Origin: Peptococcaceae bacterium
GTDB lineage: Bacteria > Bacillota > Desulfotomaculia > Desulfotomaculales > Desulfocucumaceae
Reading direction: 5' to 3'
NCBI GenBank assembly: GCA_023512435.1
Contig: JAILZP010000009.1
Span: forward strand, 27,231 to 91,230
Length of the DNA: 64,000 nt
Made by a program: the position numbers and the translations under genes. Shown here piece after piece: positions 34,650-43,685 of this stretch (positions are counted from its first letter, which is position 1; every line of letters begins with the position of its first letter). Below the pieces are notes generated by a model. The model was given only the letters and a program-made list of their open reading frames with translations, was not told the origin of the DNA and ran no database searches.

Positions 34650-35876
34650 ATGAGAATTCTGACGGTGCGGGAACTCACCAGCCACATCAAGGGGCTGCTG
34701 GAAAACGACCGCCTCCTGGCCAACCTGTGGGTGAAGGGGGAAATATCCAACTGCCGCCCGGCAAACAGCGGCCATATTTACTTTACCCTGAAGGACGGGT
34801 CCAGCTGCATCCGGGCCGTGATGTTCAGGTCCCGGGCCGTGAAACTGCGGTTCAGGCCCGGGGACGGAATGTCCGTCAGGGTGAGAGGGTACGTTTCGGT
34901 GTACGAAAGGGACGGCAGTTACCAACTGTACGCCGAGGAGATGGAGCCCGACGGCGTCGGAGCCCTCTACGCGGCCTTCGAGCAGCTGAAGGAAAAACTG
35001 ATGCGGGAGGGGCTCTTCGACCAGGCCAGGAAGAAAAGGATCCCCCTCCTTCCGAAGCGCGTAGGCATAGTCACCTCGCCCACCGGGGCGGTGATCAGGG
35101 ACATGGTGCAGATAATCAGGCGCCGCTGGCCCGGAACGGGGATTATCCTGGCGCCGGTGACGGTCCAGGGGGAGACGGCCCCGGGGGAAGTGGCCCGGGG
35201 CATAAGATCGCTGAACGCCCTGGGCGGGGTGGACGTGATCATCGTGGGCCGGGGAGGAGGGTCCCTGGAGGAGCTGTGGGCTTTCAACACCGAGGAGGTG
35301 GCCAGGAGCATAGCCATGTCATCCGTGCCTGTGATATCGGCCGTGGGCCATGAAACCGACTTCACCATAGCCGACATGGCGGCCGACCTGCGGGCGCCCA
35401 CTCCCTCCGCCGCAGCCGAACTGGCGGTTCCCGTGAAGGCCGACGTAGCCCGCGCCCTGGAAGTTTTGAAAACCAGGATGAACAGGGCCATGGATGAAAA
35501 AATCGGCCAGTGCCGCCGGCGGCTGGAGGCCTGCCTGCGGAGCCCGGCATTCCGCCGGCCGGTGGAAAATATATGCGGCCCGAGGTCCGTGGCCGCAGAC
35601 ATGCTGTCCAGGAACCTTGCCGGGCGCATGAAGGAAACAATGGCCCTCCACCGGGGAAGGCTGGCCGAACTGGCCGGGCGGCTCAACGCCCTGAGCCCGC
35701 TGGCCACCATGGCCAGGGGGTACTCGGTCTGCATTTCGGAAAGAACCGGGGAGATTCTACGGGACGCCGACGGGCTGAGGCCCGGGGACGGGATCAGGGT
35801 GGATCTGCACAGGGGGAGTGTCCGGTGCGGGGTAAAAGAAGTGCTGGCGGAGAACAGGCGGCCAGTCCGCCGGTGA
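34650..35876 (+). CDS. xseA: Exodeoxyribonuclease VII large subunit
   Basis: 408 aa. N-terminal OB domain (LLANLWVKGEISNCRPANSG), then the nuclease region with ITSPTGAVIRD-type VTSPTGAVIRDM, GRGGGSLEELWAFN, SAVGHETDFTIADMAAD and RAPTPSAAAELA. With XseB it degrades single-stranded DNA. Slightly shorter coiled-coil part than in enterobacteria, normal for Clostridia. Confidence 0.95.
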   Translation: MRILTVRELTSHIKGLLENDRLLANLWVKGEISNCRPANSGHIYFTLKDGSSCIRAVMFRSRAVKLRFRPGDGMSVRVRGYVSVYERDGSYQLYAEEMEPDGVGALYAAFEQLKEKLMREGLFDQARKKRIPLLPKRVGIVTSPTGAVIRDMVQIIRRRWPGTGIILAPVTVQGETAPGEVARGIRSLNALGGVDVIIVGRGGGSLEELWAFNTEEVARSIAMSSVPVISAVGHETDFTIADMAADLRAPTPSAAAELAVPVKADVARALEVLKTRMNRAMDEKIGQCRRRLEACLRSPAFRRPVENICGPRSVAADMLSRNLAGRMKETMALHRGRLAELAGRLNALSPLATMARGYSVCISERTGEILRDADGLRPGDGIRVDLHRGSVRCGVKEVLAENRRPVRR

Positions 35877-35953
35877 CTTGTTCTGTTCACGGGGGCGGTG
35901 TTTGGATATAATCATAATATATAAAGGTAACACGGCCCGGGATGTGATCCAGG

Positions 35954-36922
35954 TTGACCGGAGAAAGCCCCAGATATAATGCCTATTCAAAATACCTGGC
36001 CGGGAAATTCGGCGGGAAAGTATACAAACTCCCGGTAAACCTGCCGGGAACCTGTCCGAACAGGGACGGCGTGCTGGCCCGGGGGGGCTGCATTTTTTGC
36101 GATGAGGCGGGATCGGGGTTTCAGTGCCTGCCCAACACCATGTCAGTGAAAAGACAGATTGACGAAAACAGGGAATTCTATAAAAAAAGGTTCGGCGCCG
36201 AAAAATTCATCGTATATTTCCAGGCCTTCACCAACACATACCTGCCCCTGTCCCTGTTCAGGGAATACATGACCGGCGCCTGCGCCGGCGACGTGGTGGG
36301 CATATCGGTATCCACCAGGCCGGACTGCGTCAATGACAGGTATCTGGACTTCCTGCAGGGTCTGAAGGAGGACAGGGGGCTGCAAATAGACATTGAGCTG
36401 GGCCTGCAGACGGTGAACTACCATACCCTGCGGAAAATCAACCGGGGGCACACCCTGGCCGAATTTGTGGACGCCGTTATAAGGGCCCACCGGAGAGGAC
36501 TGGAGGTCTGCGTTCACCTCATCCTGAACCTGCCCTGGGACGGCGGGCCGGACGTGGTGGAGAACGCCAAGCTAATCTCCGCCCTGGGGGTGCGGTACGT
36601 TAAGCTGCACTCCCTGTACGTGGTGGAGGGTACTGTGCTGGGGGACCTGTTTAAAAGCGGTCAAATAGAGATAATGCCGCTGGAAAGCTATGTGGACAGC
36701 GTTGTTGTTTTCCTGGAACACCTGGACCCGAGGATTGTGGTCCAGCGACTGGTGGGAAAAGGCCCCCGGGAAAAGGTAATCTTTTCTAACTGGGGTGTGA
36801 GCTGGTGGAAGGTAAAGCAGATGATTGAACAGGCTCTGGAAAGGAGAGACACCTGGCAGGGCAGGAAATTCGACTACCTCAACGGGCCGGCCTTAATCAG
36901 GGCCGGTTTCCCGGATATGTGA
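35954..36922 (+). CDS. TIGR01212-family radical SAM protein (YtqA-like)
   Basis: 322 aa from TTG. Iron-sulfur cysteines in CPNRDG...GGCIFC (non-CxxxCxxC spacing typical of this group), [19 protein letters not shown], and LILNLPWDG. Possible promoter with -10 TATAAT at 35907-35912. Substrate of this family is unsettled. It interrupts xseA and xseB, as seen in related genomes. Confidence 0.85.
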   Translation: MTGESPRYNAYSKYLAGKFGGKVYKLPVNLPGTCPNRDGVLARGGCIFCDEAGSGFQCLPNTMSVKRQIDENREFYKKRFGAEKFIVYFQAFTNTYLPLSLFREYMTGACAGDVVGISVSTRPDCVNDRYLDFLQGLKEDRGLQIDIELGLQTVNYHTLRKINRGHTLAEFVDAVIRAHRRGLEVCVHLILNLPWDGGPDVVENAKLISALGVRYVKLHSLYVVEGTVLGDLFKSGQIEIMPLESYVDSVVVFLEHLDPRIVVQRLVGKGPREKVIFSNWGVSWWKVKQMIEQALERRDTWQGRKFDYLNGPALIRAGFPDM

Positions 36923-36942
36923 AAAGGAGGCCCGGAATAAAC

Positions 36943-37158
36943 GTGGCCAAAAAGAAGTTGACCTTTGAAGAGGCCTTGAAAAGGCTGGAGGAAGTGGTCC
37001 GGGAACTGGAGGACGGCCAATTGTCCCTGGAAAAATCCCTGGAACTTTTTTCGGAAGGGATAAACTTAAGCAAAATATGCCGGGCTTCACTGGAGGAGGC
37101 TGAGGAGCGCATCATGGTGCTTACGGCCGACGGCGGCCTGAAGGAAATCGGAAACTAA
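36943..37158 (+). CDS. xseB: Exodeoxyribonuclease VII small subunit
   Basis: 71 aa from GTG 36943, with AAAAGGAGG upstream; an upstream GTG lies in the previous stop region. Helical hairpin with [18 protein letters not shown] and [14 protein letters not shown], the family core. Confidence 0.95.
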   Translation: MAKKKLTFEEALKRLEEVVRELEDGQLSLEKSLELFSEGINLSKICRASLEEAEERIMVLTADGGLKEIGN

Positions 37159-37181
37159 AGAGGAATGGGGGCGCGGACGGT

Positions 37182-38072
37182 TTGGATTTTTTAAAGGAGC
37201 TGGAGAAACGTTCCGAAGCGGTTAACGAGGCGCTGGATGAACTGCTGCCGGCAGCCGGCGCGTACCCGCCCGCCATCCACGAGGCCATGAGATACAGCCT
37301 GTTTGCCGGCGGAAAAAGGCTGAGGCCGGTTCTGGCCCTGGCAACGGCCGAAATGCTGGGCGGGAGCCCGGGGGACATAATGCCCGCCGCCTGCGCCCTG
37401 GAATTAATCCATACCTATTCGCTGATCCACGACGACCTGCCGGCCATGGACAATGACGACCTGAGAAGGGGGATCCCCACCTGCCACAAAAAATTCGGCG
37501 AGGCAATGGCCATCCTGGCGGGTGACGCCCTGCTGACCCTGGCCTTCGGGCTGATCACCCTGTGCCCGGCAAGAGGCAGGATCACACCGGAAAGATTGAT
37601 CACGGTGGTCCGGGAGGTGGCTTCGGCCGCCGGGACATCCGGGCTCATCGGCGGCCAGGTGGCCGATATCGGGTCGGCGGCCGACACGGTTGACGGGGAA
37701 ACCCTGGCCTATATTCACCGCTGTAAAACCGGAGCCATGTACAGGGTTTCGGTGAGAACCGGGGCGATACTTTCGGGGTCCGGCGACGAGGATCTGGAAA
37801 GGCTTACCGAATACGCGGAACACCTGGGCATGGCCTTTCAGATCACCGACGACATCCTGGATATAGTCGGAGATGAAAAAAAGATGGGCAAGCCTGCCGG
37901 AAGCGACCTCAAAAACAACAAGGCCACCTACCCCGCGCTGTATGGAATGGACGAGGCCAGGAGGATGGCCTCCCTGGAGGCCGGGCTGGCCGTCCGCTGC
38001 CTTGACGCGTACGGCGAAAAGGCCGGTTTTTTAAGGGAACTGGCGAGGTTTGTGGTGGAAAGAAGCCACTGA
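37182..38072 (+). CDS. ispA: Farnesyl diphosphate synthase (polyprenyl synthetase)
   Basis: 296 aa from TTG. First Asp-rich motif HDDLPAMDNDDLRRG, GGKRLRP near the N-terminus, second motif FQITDDILDIVGD, and GQVADI. Condenses IPP with DMAPP/GPP. It precedes dxs, together covering isoprenoid supply. Confidence 0.94.
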   Translation: MDFLKELEKRSEAVNEALDELLPAAGAYPPAIHEAMRYSLFAGGKRLRPVLALATAEMLGGSPGDIMPAACALELIHTYSLIHDDLPAMDNDDLRRGIPTCHKKFGEAMAILAGDALLTLAFGLITLCPARGRITPERLITVVREVASAAGTSGLIGGQVADIGSAADTVDGETLAYIHRCKTGAMYRVSVRTGAILSGSGDEDLERLTEYAEHLGMAFQITDDILDIVGDEKKMGKPAGSDLKNNKATYPALYGMDEARRMASLEAGLAVRCLDAYGEKAGFLRELARFVVERSH

Positions 38073-38097
38073 GAATACTAATTCTGAAAGCCTTATT

Positions 38098-38200
38098 ATG
38101 TCGGAATCCGGAATCCAGAATTCAGAATCCAGAAATAGAAAGACCTTTCAGCTGAATATAGGTCTGTCTTCTGTCTACTGTCTCCTGTATTCTTGACCAT
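38098..38200. repeat. Degenerate heptamer repeats
   Basis: A GGAATCC/CAGAATC tract (38103-38135) and a second tract of CTGTCTT/CTGTCTA/CTGTCTC units (38162-38190), in the gap between ispA and the membrane gene. Confidence 0.6.
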
Positions 38201-38224
38201 AGACAAATGATCCTGAGGTGTTAA

Positions 38225-38809
38225 ATGGCTAACAACAGGACCACCGTTTCGGCCTCCTATATCATCCTGGTCAGCGCAGGGTCGTTCCTGCTGGCGGTGC
38301 TGTTTTTCTGGATTTCAAACCTTCTGGCCGAAAAGATGCAGAGCCTTGTCCTGTCGGTGATTTTCCTGTTTGTTGTGGTCATGGCGGGAATACTTGCCGA
38401 CATACTGGGCGTATCGGTTACAGCGGCGTCGGAGGCGCCCCTGCATGCCAAGGCCGCCAAAAAGATACCCGGTGCGTCCGAGGGCGTGTTTTTAATAAGG
38501 AATGCCGACCGGGTGGCCAACTTGATGAACGACGTGGTGGGAGACATCGCCGGTACAGTGAGCGGGGCGCTGGGTATTGCCCTGGCGGTGCAAATCCTGA
38601 CGTACAGGCAGGAATTCAGTCAGCTCGTGCTGAATATGCTGCTTACGGCTGTAATAGCGGCCCTTACGGTGGGCGGAAAGGCCCTTGGGAAGCGGGTGGC
38701 TCTTTCCCGCGCCGAGGAGATAGTATACATAACCGGCAAGATCCTGCACGGCATCTCAATAGTTACTGGAAAAGATTTCAGCACCAGGTCCAGGAAAATA
38801 TCAAGGTAG
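38225..38809 (+). CDS. Conserved membrane protein between ispA and dxs
   Basis: 194 aa. Three to four hydrophobic helices (about 10-30, 38-58, 105-125, 130-150). The sequence resembles the DUF21/CorB-type membrane region of Mg/Co efflux proteins, but the CBS domains are missing. Separated from ispA by repeat DNA. Function not assigned. Confidence 0.65.
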   Translation: MANNRTTVSASYIILVSAGSFLLAVLFFWISNLLAEKMQSLVLSVIFLFVVVMAGILADILGVSVTAASEAPLHAKAAKKIPGASEGVFLIRNADRVANLMNDVVGDIAGTVSGALGIALAVQILTYRQEFSQLVLNMLLTAVIAALTVGGKALGKRVALSRAEEIVYITGKILHGISIVTGKDFSTRSRKISR

Positions 38810-38936
38810 TTTACACGGCCGCTGGCGCCGGCTGCGGCATGATAAGAAATTCCCGCCCAGGGTATTGTCGTTCCGGATACCTGCGGAATCAGGTCCGGGA
38901 ATGATGCATTTTCAGTAAAAACAGGGAGTGTTGGCC

Positions 38937-40871
38937 TTGAGCCTGCTGTCGAAAATAGAGGGTCCCGAGGATATTCGCAGCCTTCCGGCGGCCCGGCTGT
39001 ACGACCTGGCCGCGGAGATCAGGCGCGAAATTATCGAAACCGTGTCCAGGAACGGGGGGCACCTGGCCCCCAACCTGGGGGTGGTGGAGCTAACCCTGGC
39101 GCTGCACAGGGTCTTCAAATCGCCGGAGGATAAAATAATCTGGGACGTGGGGCACCAGTGCTACGTTCACAAGCTGATCACCGGCAGGCGGGACCGGTTC
39201 CGCAACCTTAGAAAATACGGGGGGATAAGCGGTTTCCCCAGCCCCGGGGAATGCGAACACGACGCCTTTGTCAGCGGGCACAGCAGCACTTCCATTTCAG
39301 TTGCCCTGGGCATGGCCATAGCCAGAGACCTGAAAGGGGAAAAACACTCCGTGGTGGCCGTAATCGGGGACGGCGCCATGACCGGGGGAATGGCCTTTGA
39401 GGCCATGAACCACGCCGGCCACCTGCAGAAAAACATGATCGTGGTGCTGAACGACAACGAAATGTCCATCGCCCGGAACGTGGGGGGGATGGCCAGGTAC
39501 CTGGCCCGCCTGAGGACCGATCCCATGTACTCCCGGGGCAAGGAGGAACTGGAACAGATACTGAGAAAAATACCGGCCATCGGGCCAACCGTCCTGAAAG
39601 CCGTGGAGAGGCTGAAGGACAGCCTGAAATACCTGGTGGTGCCCGGTATGCTTTTCGAGGAACTGGGTTTCGTCTACCTGGGCCCCATCGACGGGCACAA
39701 CATAGAGGACATGGTGGAAATGTTGAAAAAGGCCAGGTCCATGAGCGGCCCCGTACTGGTGCACGTAGTCACCGTAAAGGGCAGGGGCTATTCCCACGCC
39801 GAGAAAAACCCGGGCAAGTTCCACGGCGTGGGCCCCTTCAACCTGGAAACCGGGGAGCCCAAAAATGCCGGCGGGGCGCCGACCTATACCGAAGTATTCG
39901 GCCGCACCATGTGCGATCTGGCTGCCCGGGACAGTTCGGTTCTGGCCATCACCGCCGCCATGACCGGCGGCACGGGGCTGACGGAGTTCGCCAGGAAATA
40001 CCCCGACCGGTTTTTCGATGTCGGCATTGCCGAGCAGCACGCCGTAACCATGGCCGCCGCCATGGCTTCCAGGAATTTAAGGCCGGTGGTGGCCATCTAC
40101 TCCACATTTTTACAGCGGGCCTTCGACCAGATCATTCACGACGTCTGCCTCCAGAACCTGCCTGTGACCTTTGCCGTGGACAGGGGCGGGCTGGTGGGAG
40201 ACGACGGTCCGACCCACCACGGGACCTTTGACCTTTCATACCTGGGTCAAATGCCCAACATGGTGGTGATGGCCCCCAAGGACGAAAACGAACTCAGGCA
40301 CATGATTTATACCGCCCTTAAACACAACGGCCCGGCCGCGGTAAGGTACCCGCGGGGCGAAGGCCGCGGCTGCCCGCTGGACGATCGTCTCCAGAGCCTG
40401 CCCCTGGGCAGGGCCGAGGTGATCAGGGAGGGCGGCGATGTTGCCCTTTTTGCCGTGGGGACAATGGTGGAAACCGCCGAGAAGGCCGCGGAAGAACTGG
40501 AGGAAAGCCACGGGATCTCCGCCGCCGTGGTGAACGCCCGCTTTGTAAAGCCCGTGGACAGCGGGATGATCATAAAATACGCCGGGACCACCGGCAGGAT
40601 CATCACCATTGAAGAGAACGTGCTGCACGGGGGATTCGGCAGCCGGGTACTGGAAGTGATCAATAATTCGGGGATCACCGGGGTAAAGGTGAAAACCATG
40701 GGTCTCCCGGATCTCTTTGCCGAACACGGCGACCGGCAGGTGATCCTGGCCAAGTACGGCCTGACCGTTGACGAGATAGTTATGAACGCCTTGAAACTAT
40801 CGGGCCCGCGCCACGTAAAGGTCCAGGGCCGGAGGCTGTCAATCTCTGGAGGTAACCGGCTTGACCGCTAA
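38937..40871 (+). CDS. dxs: 1-deoxy-D-xylulose-5-phosphate synthase
   Basis: 644 aa from TTG 38937, set by GGGAG 8 nt upstream (GTG 38928 overlaps that site). Thiamine diphosphate motif GDGAMTGGMAFEAMN...N, GHSSTSISVALGMA, and the pyrimidine-binding domain DRGGLVGDDGPTHHG; C-terminal transketolase domain. First step of the MEP isoprenoid route from pyruvate and glyceraldehyde 3-phosphate. Confidence 0.96.
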   Translation: MSLLSKIEGPEDIRSLPAARLYDLAAEIRREIIETVSRNGGHLAPNLGVVELTLALHRVFKSPEDKIIWDVGHQCYVHKLITGRRDRFRNLRKYGGISGFPSPGECEHDAFVSGHSSTSISVALGMAIARDLKGEKHSVVAVIGDGAMTGGMAFEAMNHAGHLQKNMIVVLNDNEMSIARNVGGMARYLARLRTDPMYSRGKEELEQILRKIPAIGPTVLKAVERLKDSLKYLVVPGMLFEELGFVYLGPIDGHNIEDMVEMLKKARSMSGPVLVHVVTVKGRGYSHAEKNPGKFHGVGPFNLETGEPKNAGGAPTYTEVFGRTMCDLAARDSSVLAITAAMTGGTGLTEFARKYPDRFFDVGIAEQHAVTMAAAMASRNLRPVVAIYSTFLQRAFDQIIHDVCLQNLPVTFAVDRGGLVGDDGPTHHGTFDLSYLGQMPNMVVMAPKDENELRHMIYTALKHNGPAAVRYPRGEGRGCPLDDRLQSLPLGRAEVIREGGDVALFAVGTMVETAEKAAEELEESHGISAAVVNARFVKPVDSGMIIKYAGTTGRIITIEENVLHGGFGSRVLEVINNSGITGVKVKTMGLPDLFAEHGDRQVILAKYGLTVDEIVMNALKLSGPRHVKVQGRRLSISGGNRLDR

Positions 40872-41673
40872 AAAGCAGAGGCTGGACGTTTTCCTGTTTC
40901 AAAACGGGTATTTTGAAAGCAGGGAACGGGCCAGGGCGGCCATTATGGCCGGCCGGGTGAGGGTCAACGGGCTCAAGGTGGAAAAGCCGGGTGCGGGAGT
41001 TGACCCGGAGGCCCGGGTGGAGGTTTTGGGAGGACTTCCCTACGTCAGCAGGGGCGGGTTGAAGCTGGAAAAAGCCCTGCGGGTGTTCGGGGTGGACCTG
41101 ACCGGCAAGGTGGTCCTGGATGTGGGCGCCTCCACCGGGGGATTTACCGACTGCGCCCTGCAGAACGGGGCGGCCATGGTTTACGCCGTGGACGTGGGAT
41201 ACGGGCAACTGGCCTGGAAGTTGCGCACCGATCCCAGGGTGGTGGCCATTGAGAGGACCAATATTAGAAACCTGGACCCGGCGGTCATTGACCGAAGGCC
41301 GGATTTCGTCACCATAGACGTCTCATTTATTTCCCTGGAAAAAGTGATGCCCCGGGTGGCCGAATTGACCGGCGGGCAGGCCAGGGGGATTGCCCTGGTC
41401 AAGCCGCAGTTCGAGGCCGGGAGGGAAAAGGTGGGCAAAAAGGGCGTGGTCAGGAGCCCGCTGACCCACAGCCAGGTGCTGACGCGGGTATGCTCCATGA
41501 TGGCCGGGAACGGCTGGGGCGTAATCGGGATGGACTTTTCACCCGTCAGGGGCCCCGAGGGGAACATAGAATACCTCATGTATTTTGACCTGTCCACTCC
41601 CGGTGATATCGACCCGGAACTGATCCGGCGGGTGGTGGAAGAGGCGCATCAAAAACTGGGAATTGGGAATTAG
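40861..41673 (+). CDS. tlyA: TlyA-family rRNA 2'-O-methyltransferase
   Basis: 270 aa from TTG, GGAGGTAA upstream, 11-nt overlap with dxs. N-terminal S4 RNA-binding domain (RLDVFLFQNGYFESRERAR), SAM site LDVGASTGGFTDCAL, and catalytic-type KPQFEAGREKVGKKG. Methylates cytidines of 16S/23S rRNA in the family. The last residues (KLGIGN) and stop are encoded by the GGGAATT repeat. Confidence 0.92.
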   Translation: MTAKKQRLDVFLFQNGYFESRERARAAIMAGRVRVNGLKVEKPGAGVDPEARVEVLGGLPYVSRGGLKLEKALRVFGVDLTGKVVLDVGASTGGFTDCALQNGAAMVYAVDVGYGQLAWKLRTDPRVVAIERTNIRNLDPAVIDRRPDFVTIDVSFISLEKVMPRVAELTGGQARGIALVKPQFEAGREKVGKKGVVRSPLTHSQVLTRVCSMMAGNGWGVIGMDFSPVRGPEGNIEYLMYFDLSTPGDIDPELIRRVVEEAHQKLGIGN

Positions 41674-41757
41674 GAATTGGGAATTGGGAATTGGGGAGCT
41701 AGAGACTACCGGTCAGCGACTAGCTGCTAGCTTAAATCTTGCCAACTTTATTCCCAA
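41656..41757. repeat. Degenerate heptamer repeat array (GGGAATT, then CTAGCTG-type units)
   Basis: Five or so GGGAATT-type units (41658-41693) that begin inside tlyA, then AGCTAG/GACTAGCTGCTAGC palindromic DNA and a CCCAATTCCC copy in inverse orientation (41752-41761). Confidence 0.7.
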
Positions 41758-41781
41758 TTCCCACTCGTAATGGAGGCAAGC

Positions 41782-42648
41782 ATGAATTCTAGGTCCATCG
41801 GGATCATGGCCAATCTCGGCAAGACTGGTCTGGAAGACCTGGTTGGTAAAATCTGCCACTGGTTTTTAAGCAGGGGCATAAATATAACGGCTCAGCCGGA
41901 CCTGGCCGAAAGGTTAGGTTGCGGGATTCGGGCAGCCTCCCTGGAAGAAATGGTCAGGGGCATCGAGTGCCTGCTGGTCATTGGAGGAGACGGGACAATT
42001 CTGAACAGCGCCAGGGCGGCGGCCGCCAGCGGGGTGCCGGTGCTGGGCATAAATCTGGGACACCTGGGGTTCCTGTCCGAGATTGACCTGCCTGATCTCC
42101 AGTCGGGCCTGGAAAGCGTTGTCAACCGGGATTACCACATAGAGGAGCGCATGATGATTGAGGCCTCCGTGCTGCGGGGGGGGGAAGAAGTCGGAAAGTC
42201 AATGGGGCTGAACGACGCGGTTATCACCAAGGGGGCCTTCGCCCGTCTTATTTTTCTGGAGACCAGGGTGGACGGGGAGCCGGTGGGCACTTACCCCGCC
42301 GACGGCATTATCGTGTCCACTCCCACCGGGTCGACGGCCTATTCCCTCTCCGCCGGGGGTCCGGTGGTCACCCCGGACCTGGACCTGATGCTGATCACGC
42401 CCATCTGCCCCCACGCCCTTTGGGCCAGGCCCATAGTCATTTCGCCGGACTGCCTGGTGGAAGTGGAGCTTATGTCGGACAAGGGCGAGGTTATGCTGAC
42501 CATTGACGGCCAGCACGGCCTGGAGCTGGTTAAGAACGACGTGGTGCGGGTTGCCAGGGCGCCCTTCAAGGTCAGATTCATCAGGCTTAAGACCAGGAAC
42601 TTTTTCAGAGTCCTGAAGCAGAAACTGAGAGAGGGGAACAGCCGTTGA
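41782..42648 (+). CDS. nadK: NAD kinase
   Basis: 288 aa from ATG 41782, chosen by GGAGG at 41772-41776. GGDGT with its catalytic aspartate, NLGHLGFLSEID, and STPTGSTAYSLSAGG. ATP-dependent phosphorylation of NAD to NADP. Stop overlaps the next start (TGATG). Confidence 0.95.
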   Translation: MNSRSIGIMANLGKTGLEDLVGKICHWFLSRGINITAQPDLAERLGCGIRAASLEEMVRGIECLLVIGGDGTILNSARAAAASGVPVLGINLGHLGFLSEIDLPDLQSGLESVVNRDYHIEERMMIEASVLRGGEEVGKSMGLNDAVITKGAFARLIFLETRVDGEPVGTYPADGIIVSTPTGSTAYSLSAGGPVVTPDLDLMLITPICPHALWARPIVISPDCLVEVELMSDKGEVMLTIDGQHGLELVKNDVVRVARAPFKVRFIRLKTRNFFRVLKQKLREGNSR

Positions 42649-43232
42649 TGCCGATCAGCCGCCCCGCCAGCGCGGTGCAGTGGGCCCGGGCATTTGTCCT
42701 CCCGGCCCTGGGGCGGGTTTCCAGGGCGGTGGACGCCACCGCCGGCAACGGGCACGATACCCTTTTCCTGGCCGAAAATGTAGGCCCGGGTGGACATGTC
42801 TACGCCCTGGACATCCAGGAGGAGGCCCTGGAGAAGACCAGGGCCCGGATTGAAGCGGCGGGGCTAAAGGACAGGGTCACCCTGCTGCTGCGGGGCCACC
42901 AGGACCTGGACCGGCTGGTGGAAGCGCCGGTGGACGCAGTGATGTTCAACCTCGGCTACCTGCCCGGCAGTGACCGGACAGTGACAACCGGGCCTGAAAC
43001 CACCAGGGATGGCATATCCGCAGCTTTGAGGATATTGAGGCCGGGGGGGCGCCTGAGCGTGGTGGCGTACACCGGGCATCCCGGGGCCAGGGAGGAAGCC
43101 GTGGCGGTGGCAGGGCTGATGGGAGGACTGGACCTGAAGGAGTTCAACGTGCAGAAGATGGTGTTCTGGAACAGCCGGGGGGACAGCCCGGAACTGTATT
43201 TCGCCACCCGGGCCGGTGAAGATAATGGTTAA
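42648..43232 (+). CDS. SAM-dependent methyltransferase, YtqB/MnmM-like
   Basis: 194 aa. SAM motif VDATAGNGHDTLFLAE (about 28-43), YALDIQEEAL, FNLGYLPGSD and a GPETT stretch, all typical of the YtqB group, members of which methylate the wobble 5-aminomethyl-2-thiouridine of tRNA (MnmM). Coupled to nadK by a one-base overlap. Confidence 0.82.
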   Translation: MPISRPASAVQWARAFVLPALGRVSRAVDATAGNGHDTLFLAENVGPGGHVYALDIQEEALEKTRARIEAAGLKDRVTLLLRGHQDLDRLVEAPVDAVMFNLGYLPGSDRTVTTGPETTRDGISAALRILRPGGRLSVVAYTGHPGAREEAVAVAGLMGGLDLKEFNVQKMVFWNSRGDSPELYFATRAGEDNG

Positions 43233-43683
43233 ACCCATCAGGCATAAAAAGATAATTGAAATTATCCGTTCCAGGCAGGTGGAGACCCAGTACCAGCTGG
43301 CCAGGGAACTGAAGGAGGCGGGTTTTGACGTCACCCAGGCCACGGTTTCCAGGGATATCAAAGAACTGGGGCTGGTAAAGGTCCCCGGGGAAAACAACAA
43401 CTCCCATTATACCCTGCCGGACCGGGCACCGGACCTGAATTGGGAGGACCGGCTGAAGAGGCTGTTGATCAGCTCGGTGCAAGGGCTGGACTGCAGTGAA
43501 AACCTGGTGGTGGTCAAGACCCTGCCGGGGGAGGCCCAGGGTGTAGCCTCGGCCATCGACCAGGCCAAAATGCCGAATATAATCGGGACCGTGGCCGGCG
43601 ACGACACCATCCTGGTGGTGGTCAAGCCCAAAAGCGCGGTCTCCGAAGTTATCGGGCGCTTCAGGAAGCTGACCGGAGGTTAG
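43225..43683 (+). CDS. argR: Arginine repressor ArgR
   Basis: 152 aa from ATG 43225, overlapping the previous gene by 8 nt. Winged helix with ATVSRDIKELGLVK, and C-terminal GTVAGDDTILVV that binds arginine and makes the hexamer. Usual neighbour of recN in Firmicutes. No arg gene is in the window. Confidence 0.95.
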   Translation: MVKPIRHKKIIEIIRSRQVETQYQLARELKEAGFDVTQATVSRDIKELGLVKVPGENNNSHYTLPDRAPDLNWEDRLKRLLISSVQGLDCSENLVVVKTLPGEAQGVASAIDQAKMPNIIGTVAGDDTILVVVKPKSAVSEVIGRFRKLTGG

Positions 43684-43685
43684 AT

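Noticed and set aside
32453..34750. A 765-codon open frame on the minus strand antisense to nfnB and folD
   Set aside because: It mirrors the high third-position GC of the genes opposite, is very rich in His, Gly and Val, has no domain I recognise, and both opposite genes are certain.
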